Assembly: GCA_016296065.1 (NCBI GenBank)
Contig: JAEDKA010000076.1
Span: 1 to 11,283, forward strand
Length of the DNA: 11,283 bases
Origin: Kiritimatiellia bacterium
GTDB taxonomy: Bacteria > Verrucomicrobiota > Kiritimatiellia > RFP12 > UBA1067
Direction: 5' to 3'
Below are positions 7,402 to 11,283 of the stretch, in pieces. Position numbers and translations under genes: made by a program. Below the pieces are notes generated by a model. It searched no databases and was not told the origin of the DNA. It saw only the letters and a list, made by a program, of their open reading frames with translations. The stretch's first letter is position 1; every line of letters begins with the position of its first letter.

Positions 7402-10079
7402 ACTCGCTTGCAATCATAGCTTCCGCTCTTACGCTCTTGGGACCCGGCTGGGCGAAGACCGCCGTCAACGCCCCGTCGTTCCGCGAGAGCGCTCTGGCAA
7501 CCGGCGGCGGATACCAATACGCCGCATGGTACGATCCCGACGGCTTCGTCGCGCTCGCCAAGCGTCCGGTTGGAGGCGGCGCGTTCGAGACGGTCCGGAC
7601 CCGGCTCAAGGGGAATGTCCGCGACGGACATAATTCGATTTCTCTTGGAATCGACGCCGACGGCTATCTCCATGTGGCCTTCGACATGCATTCGTCGAGC
7701 GTCAAGTATTGCCGCTCAAGCTCGCCGCATTCCCTTGAACTCGACGAGCTTCAGCCCATGACGGGCGAAGGCGAAAACGTCGCCACGTACCCCGAGTTCC
7801 ACCGCGTGGGCGAAACGCTTCTTTTCGTTTTCCGCAGCGGAGTGTCGGGAAACGGGAATCTTGTGATGAACAGGTACGATCGCGAAACGCGCACGTGGTC
7901 GCACATGCAGTCGAACCTTGTTTCCGGCGAAGGCCGCCGCAACGCCTACTGGCAGATGCGCTCGCGAGGCGGGGTTCTCCATCTCGCATGGTGCTGGCGC
8001 GAAACGGCGCAAGTCGAGACGAACCACGACATCTGCTACGCGAGAAGCCGCGACGGCGGCGTGACGTGGGAGCGTTCCGACGGAACGGCGTATGAACTGC
8101 CCATTACCGAAAAAACGGCGGAGGTTGCCGTCCGCGTTCCGCAAAGGCGCGAGCTGATCAATCAGACGGGGATCGACGCGGACGAAAATGGCAATCCCTG
8201 CATTGCGACGTATTGGCGCGACGAGAACTCCGCCGTGCCGCAGTACCGCTTCGTCTGGCACGACGGAAAGGCGTGGCATGTGCGGCAGGTCGGGAATCGC
8301 AAAGAGCCGTTTTCGCTTTCCGGCGGCGGCACGAAGATGATTCCAATTGCGCGTCCGCGCGTTCTCGCAAAAGGCGCAAAAGCCTGGATGTTCGTCCGCG
8401 ACCTTTCGATGGGAGGCGAGGCGGCGATGTACGTGACGGAAGACTTTGCAAACGGCGCGTGGCGATACGTGCGGCTGACGGATTTTTCCGTCCATGCATG
8501 GGAACCCAACTTCGACAGCTCGGCGTGGGATGAAGGGCGCATCGAACTTTTCATTCAGGACGTGTATCAAGGAGACGGTGAGAAAACTGTCGAACACGCG
8601 GCGACTGACGCGTACGTTCTGGAAATATCACCGGATGTGTCGTCCGCCGCGCCAGTGACGGCGATGCGGGAGGAGAAAACCGATCTCGACCTTCCGATGC
8701 AGCCCGAAGCCAAAATTGAATGGATGCGGGACGCAAAGATCGGAATGTTCATACATTGGGGATTGTACGCCGGGCCTGGCAAGGGCGAGTGGTTCATGGC
8801 GCACAAGGGAATAAAGCCGGGCGAGTATGCCACTCTCGCGACGGCGCATCCGGTAGTCGGAGGCGAAGCGCATGACGACTGGAGTTTCACGGCGGATAGG
8901 TACGACCCAGACCGATGGATGGAAATCGCAAAGTCCATGGGTGCGCGCTATGTTTGCCTCACCGCGCAGCACCATGACGGGTATGCACTTTTCGAAAGCC
9001 GTTATCCGGCCGCTTTCTCGTCCTGGAACACGCACGGACGCGATTTCGTGCGCGAATACGTAGAGGCGGCGCGGCGCGCGGGAATGAGAGTCGGGCTCTA
9101 CAAAACGCTGATCAACTGGCGGCATCCCGGCTACTATGACGTCACGGGAGAGAAATGCGCGAAAAACAGTTTCGGCTACGAGACCGACAGCGCCCACAAG
9201 GAAGACGCTCGCATCATGAAAGAAGAACTGTACGCGCAGACGCGCGAATTGATGTCCAACTACGGCAAGATCGACTATCTTTTCTGGGATGGCGGATGGC
9301 TCGCGCAAAGAGGCTCGGATGCGGACGCGGCTTGGTTTTGGGAATCGGGCAAGTGGCGTGAAAGGGCGCATGGCTGGCCGATTGGAGAGAAATGGGGGCT
9401 CGCAGACGCTGGAACGGGGCGTCCGCTGGGGTTGATGGGCATGGTGCGGTCGCTCCAGCCTGATCTTGTCTGCAACCTTCGCAGCGGTTGGTGCGGCGAT
9501 TTTATCTGCGAGGAGGGCCCGGCGGATGTGAAAGGACCAGTGCGCGGCGGTCTTGTCGAGAAATGCATGTCGGTGACGCCCGCGTGGGGGTATACGGCCG
9601 AGAAGCCGCCGCATCTCGCCGGATTGTCGAAGCTCGAGCGCATTTGCGCCGACTGCATGGTGCGTGGAATGAACTTCCTCTTGAATGTCGGTCCTGATCG
9701 TCACGGCGAAGTGCCATGCGAAGTCGCCACGCATCTGGCGCGATTTGGCGAGTGGGTGAAAACGAATGCAGAGGCGATATACGCGACGCGCGGAGGCCCC
9801 TGGAATCCGGTTGAAGGTAAAATCGGCTTTACGCAAAAAGGCAATACCGTCTATGTCTGGCTTTTGGATTCAAGGGCTTCGGCAAAAGTGCAGCTTCCCC
9901 CCGTCAGGTCTGGGGTCAAGGCCGTGGGAGCATATTGTGTCGCGAATGGGCGTGAGGTCGGGATTTCGCAATCGGGCGATATTGTCACAATCGAGAATCC
10001 GCCGTCTGTCGGAGCGGATATTCCTGTCATAGCTGTCGTATTGACGACCGCGATACGTCCGACTCCGGGCGCGAAATAA
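7398..10079 (+). CDS. BNR_4-like propeller (possible ulvan-lyase-type) fused to GH29 alpha-L-fucosidase
   Basis: The 893-residue exported enzyme starts with a weak signal peptide (about 1-19). Residues about 25-410 resemble the BNR_4 seven-bladed propeller family, with DGHNSISLGIDADGYLH (76-92) and FDMH (95-98). His78 and His98 are 20 residues apart, which is reminiscent of the two active-site histidines of PL24/PL25 ulvan lyases (recalled, not aligned). After a linker (about 411-437), residues about 438-800 are a GH29 domain: KIGMFIHWGLYAG, TAQHHDGYALF (522-532), the likely nucleophile Asp631 in DYLFWDGGW, and the family ending GMNFLLNVGPDRHGEVP (757-773). The acid/base is not assigned; Glu705 or Glu706 are candidates. 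A small beta domain closes the protein. GH29 removes alpha-L-fucose by a retaining mechanism. ATG 7398 overlaps the upstream stop (ATGA) and no ribosome binding site is near, so translation is probably coupled. Confidence 0.88.
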   Translation: MNSLAIIASALTLLGPGWAKTAVNAPSFRESALATGGGYQYAAWYDPDGFVALAKRPVGGGAFETVRTRLKGNVRDGHNSISLGIDADGYLHVAFDMHSSSVKYCRSSSPHSLELDELQPMTGEGENVATYPEFHRVGETLLFVFRSGVSGNGNLVMNRYDRETRTWSHMQSNLVSGEGRRNAYWQMRSRGGVLHLAWCWRETAQVETNHDICYARSRDGGVTWERSDGTAYELPITEKTAEVAVRVPQRRELINQTGIDADENGNPCIATYWRDENSAVPQYRFVWHDGKAWHVRQVGNRKEPFSLSGGGTKMIPIARPRVLAKGAKAWMFVRDLSMGGEAAMYVTEDFANGAWRYVRLTDFSVHAWEPNFDSSAWDEGRIELFIQDVYQGDGEKTVEHAATDAYVLEISPDVSSAAPVTAMREEKTDLDLPMQPEAKIEWMRDAKIGMFIHWGLYAGPGKGEWFMAHKGIKPGEYATLATAHPVVGGEAHDDWSFTADRYDPDRWMEIAKSMGARYVCLTAQHHDGYALFESRYPAAFSSWNTHGRDFVREYVEAARRAGMRVGLYKTLINWRHPGYYDVTGEKCAKNSFGYETDSAHKEDARIMKEELYAQTRELMSNYGKIDYLFWDGGWLAQRGSDADAAWFWESGKWRERAHGWPIGEKWGLADAGTGRPLGLMGMVRSLQPDLVCNLRSGWCGDFICEEGPADVKGPVRGGLVEKCMSVTPAWGYTAEKPPHLAGLSKLERICADCMVRGMNFLLNVGPDRHGEVPCEVATHLARFGEWVKTNAEAIYATRGGPWNPVEGKIGFTQKGNTVYVWLLDSRASAKVQLPPVRSGVKAVGAYCVANGREVGISQSGDIVTIENPPSVGADIPVIAVVLTTAIRPTPGAK

Positions 10080-10150
10080 ATTCCGCTATCTCCACCCAAA
10101 TGTTGTGGGGACACGTACGCCGAGCAAAACTCGGCTGGACTAGCAGAATG
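10080..10150. other. Gap after the cassette with one perfect hairpin
   Basis: No gene is seen. GCCGAG (10119-10124) pairs perfectly with CTCGGC (10130-10135) across a CAAAA loop, 40 bases after the fucosidase stop. No T-run follows, so it is at best a weak terminator. Bacterial group IIC introns often insert just after such hairpins, and an intron-like 5' end begins at 10151. The hairpin may therefore be the insertion-site stem or part of the intron-related RNA. Confidence 0.4.
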
Positions 10151-10254
10151 GTGCGCCAAGCAAAGCACGATACAACTAGTGAAATGAAAGGAGTTCACTC
10201 TGACTAGAAATCGACAGTCAGATAGGAAGACAGGGGGCGGAAGGGGCGACCCGA
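10151..10254 (+). ncRNA. Group II intron-like 5' end and structured leader of the reverse transcriptase
   Basis: GTGCGCCAAGCAAAG (10151-10165) resembles the GTGCG start of bacterial group II introns. GTGC (10151-10154) pairs with GCAC (10165-10168), AGTGAA (10178-10183) with TTCACT (10194-10199), and CTGACT (10200-10205) with AGTCAG (10216-10221); the last two hairpins touch each other. The loop of the middle hairpin contains AAAGGAG. Only 104 bases separate the intron-like 5' end from the reverse transcriptase start, far less than the several hundred bases that domains I-III normally need. Confidence 0.5.
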
Positions 10255-11076
10255 GTGCCGAAGTCTCGGTTCTACAACCTCAAGAGGCTCGTGGTCGAAA
10301 CCGAGACGCTCAAGTGCGCGTGGGCGCAAGTCCGCGCGAACAAGGGCGCGCCCGGGGTGGACGGCGTGACGATTGAGGACATCGAGCGGTCAGAGGGCGG
10401 AGCGGAAGCGTTCATCGCGGGGATTCAGAAGGAACTCCACGAAAAGACCTACCGCGCAAGCCCCGTGAGACGGAAGTACATCGAGAAGGCGAATGGCAAG
10501 TTGCGACCGCTTGGCATCCCCACCGTAAAGGACAGGGTGGTGCAGTGCGCGGTGAAGCTCATCATAGAGCCGATATTCGAGGCGGACTTCCACGACTGCT
10601 CGTTCGGGTTCAGGCCAAACCGCTCGGCACAGCAGGCGGTGGACAGGATAGCGGCGGAGATAAAGTCGGGGAAGCGGCAGGTCTATGATGCAGACCTTTC
10701 GTCCTACTTCGACACGATACCGCACGACAAACTGTTCCTCGCCCTGCGAACGCGCATCACGGACAGTGGCGTGCTGTCGCTCATACGGCAGTGGCTGAAG
10801 TCCAACAGCGTCGAGCCGAACGGGGTGCAGAACAGCCCGAAGGGAAAGGGGACGCCGCAGGGCGGAGTAATCTCCCCGTTGCTGTCGAACATCTACCTGC
10901 ATTGGTTCGAGACATGCGCCATGCTGGTTGCCAAGGCCACCAACGCTCGGTATCGCCTGTACAAGTTCCTCAACAGGAAGAGCCAGCGGCGGTATCGGCT
11001 GAAATACGCCGAGACCTACTACGGAGAACTACAGAAACTCGGGCTTTTAGCCCTCACGAGAAGGAGATACCGATGA
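10255..11076 (+). CDS. Group II intron reverse transcriptase/maturase with internal deletion
   Basis: The 273-residue product is related to group II intron-encoded proteins, which normally reverse transcribe and help splice their intron and are usually over 400 residues. It reads well from the N-terminus (SRFYNLKRLVV, then RANKGAPGVDGVTIEDIE) through KLRPLGIPTVKDRVVQ, FGFRPNRSAQQAVD, the RT3 motif with catalytic Asp147 (YDADLSSYFD) and the RT4 motif (about 199-219, GTPQGGVISPLL). At about residues 231-234 it jumps to the extreme C-terminus of the family (YKFLNRKSQRRYR, then YYGELQKLGL). The YADD catalytic block, the thumb and nearly all of the maturase domain are missing, yet the frame is kept. 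Polymerase activity is not expected. The start is taken at GTG 10255, with GGAAGG at 10239-10244; no ATG exists in frame because a stop lies at 10201. A real deletion and a collapsed assembly of intron copies are both possible. Confidence 0.85.
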   Translation: MPKSRFYNLKRLVVETETLKCAWAQVRANKGAPGVDGVTIEDIERSEGGAEAFIAGIQKELHEKTYRASPVRRKYIEKANGKLRPLGIPTVKDRVVQCAVKLIIEPIFEADFHDCSFGFRPNRSAQQAVDRIAAEIKSGKRQVYDADLSSYFDTIPHDKLFLALRTRITDSGVLSLIRQWLKSNSVEPNGVQNSPKGKGTPQGGVISPLLSNIYLHWFETCAMLVAKATNARYRLYKFLNRKSQRRYRLKYAETYYGELQKLGLLALTRRRYR

Positions 11077-11283
11077 CACCAGTTTCACACGGGAGTCTGC
11101 ACTGTAAAGAAGTCAGCATACAGTTAGGACGATGAGGCGTGCAGAGGGTGACCGATGTGCGCGAGTCTCGCCGGACGAACGGATAAGCGACAACGCAAGT
11201 GAACCTCTCTCGTGAAGTCTCGTTACTCAAATCCCGAGTGGCCAGTGTTCTGACATCATGAAGCCAACAGGATTCCGCCGAAC
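11077..11283 (+). ncRNA. Structured RNA downstream of the reverse transcriptase (intron core-like)
   Basis: No supported gene is seen apart from a possible 20-codon frame at 11073-11135. Paired segments include ACTGT (11101-11105) with ACAGT (11120-11124), the near-palindrome GCGAGTCTCGC (11161-11171), and GTTACTC (11222-11228) with GAGTGGC (11236-11242), a 7-bp stem with two G-T wobbles. GCCAG (11241-11245) can pair with CTGGC at 26-30 only if the end of the window is continuous with its start. The style resembles group II intron domain I, which would normally lie upstream of the reverse transcriptase, not after it. No domain V was found. Confidence 0.45.
11258..11283. repeat. Terminal direct repeat, right copy
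   Basis: Identical to positions 1-26 in the same orientation. See the left copy for interpretation. Confidence 0.97.

Noticed and set aside
5842..7413. Open frame of 523 codons on the minus strand
   Set aside because: It is antisense to the beta-helix gene; the composition (Arg, Val, Asp, Gly in mirror-codon proportions) is typical of a shadow frame.
8628..9836. Open frame of 402 codons on the minus strand
   Set aside because: It is antisense to the GH29 domain, whose motifs are unmistakable, and shows no domain of its own.
10119..10135. Intrinsic terminator after the fusion enzyme
   Set aside because: The stem is perfect but no T-run follows, so it is reported only as a hairpin.
11041..11053. 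GGGCTTTTAGCCC hairpin as a terminator
   Set aside because: It lies inside the C-terminal codons of the reverse transcriptase, has a 3-base loop and no following T-run.

Overview
The window looks like an accessory carbohydrate-use locus from a Gram-negative bacterium of the Planctomycetes-Verrucomicrobia-Chlamydiae group, most likely a gut or marine Kiritimatiellota, Lentisphaerota or Verrucomicrobiota lineage. This is inferred from style rather than from a marker gene: moderately GC-rich DNA, a NarL-type kinase with a tandem OB-fold-like periplasmic sensor, a long secreted beta-helix protein of the autotransporter-associated repeat type, and several secreted polysaccharide enzymes. No rRNA, tRNA, plasmid replication or phage gene is present.

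Layout. Positions 1-210 are non-coding and look like a structured RNA related to a group II intron core. Five genes on the plus strand follow: a membrane sensor histidine kinase (263-1747), a LuxR/NarL response regulator (1744-2343, ATGA overlap), a secreted alginate-lyase-superfamily protein (2357-4096), a secreted beta-helix repeat protein (4183-7401) and an 893-residue fusion of a BNR_4-type propeller to a GH29 alpha-L-fucosidase (7398-10079, ATGA overlap). Three of the four junctions are overlapping or tight. The exception is 4097-4182, which holds an 18-base palindrome, a candidate promoter and a strong ribosome binding site, so the cassette may be read as two transcripts (regulators plus lyase; beta-helix plus fusion enzyme).

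The inferred job is sensing and dismantling of a fucose-containing, probably uronic-acid-containing, polysaccharide. The kinase/regulator pair is a plausible switch, the toroid lyase and the propeller domain would open the backbone, GH29 would remove alpha-L-fucose, and the beta-helix protein could act as an adhesin or substrate-binding surface protein. No SusC/SusD pair, transporter or sulfatase is visible. The substrate is not proven by the sequence.

Right end. Positions 10080-10254 contain hairpins and a group II intron-like 5' end. They are followed by a group II intron reverse transcriptase (10255-11076) that is intact through RT motif 4 but lacks the YADD block, the thumb and nearly all of the maturase domain, and then by more structured RNA. 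The last 26 bases equal the first 26 in the same orientation, and a short stem (GCCAG with CTGGC) forms only if the end is joined to the start. The window may therefore be a closed 11,257-bp unit, or a segment flanked by two copies of the same intron-derived RNA. No domain V was found, so an active intron cannot be claimed.
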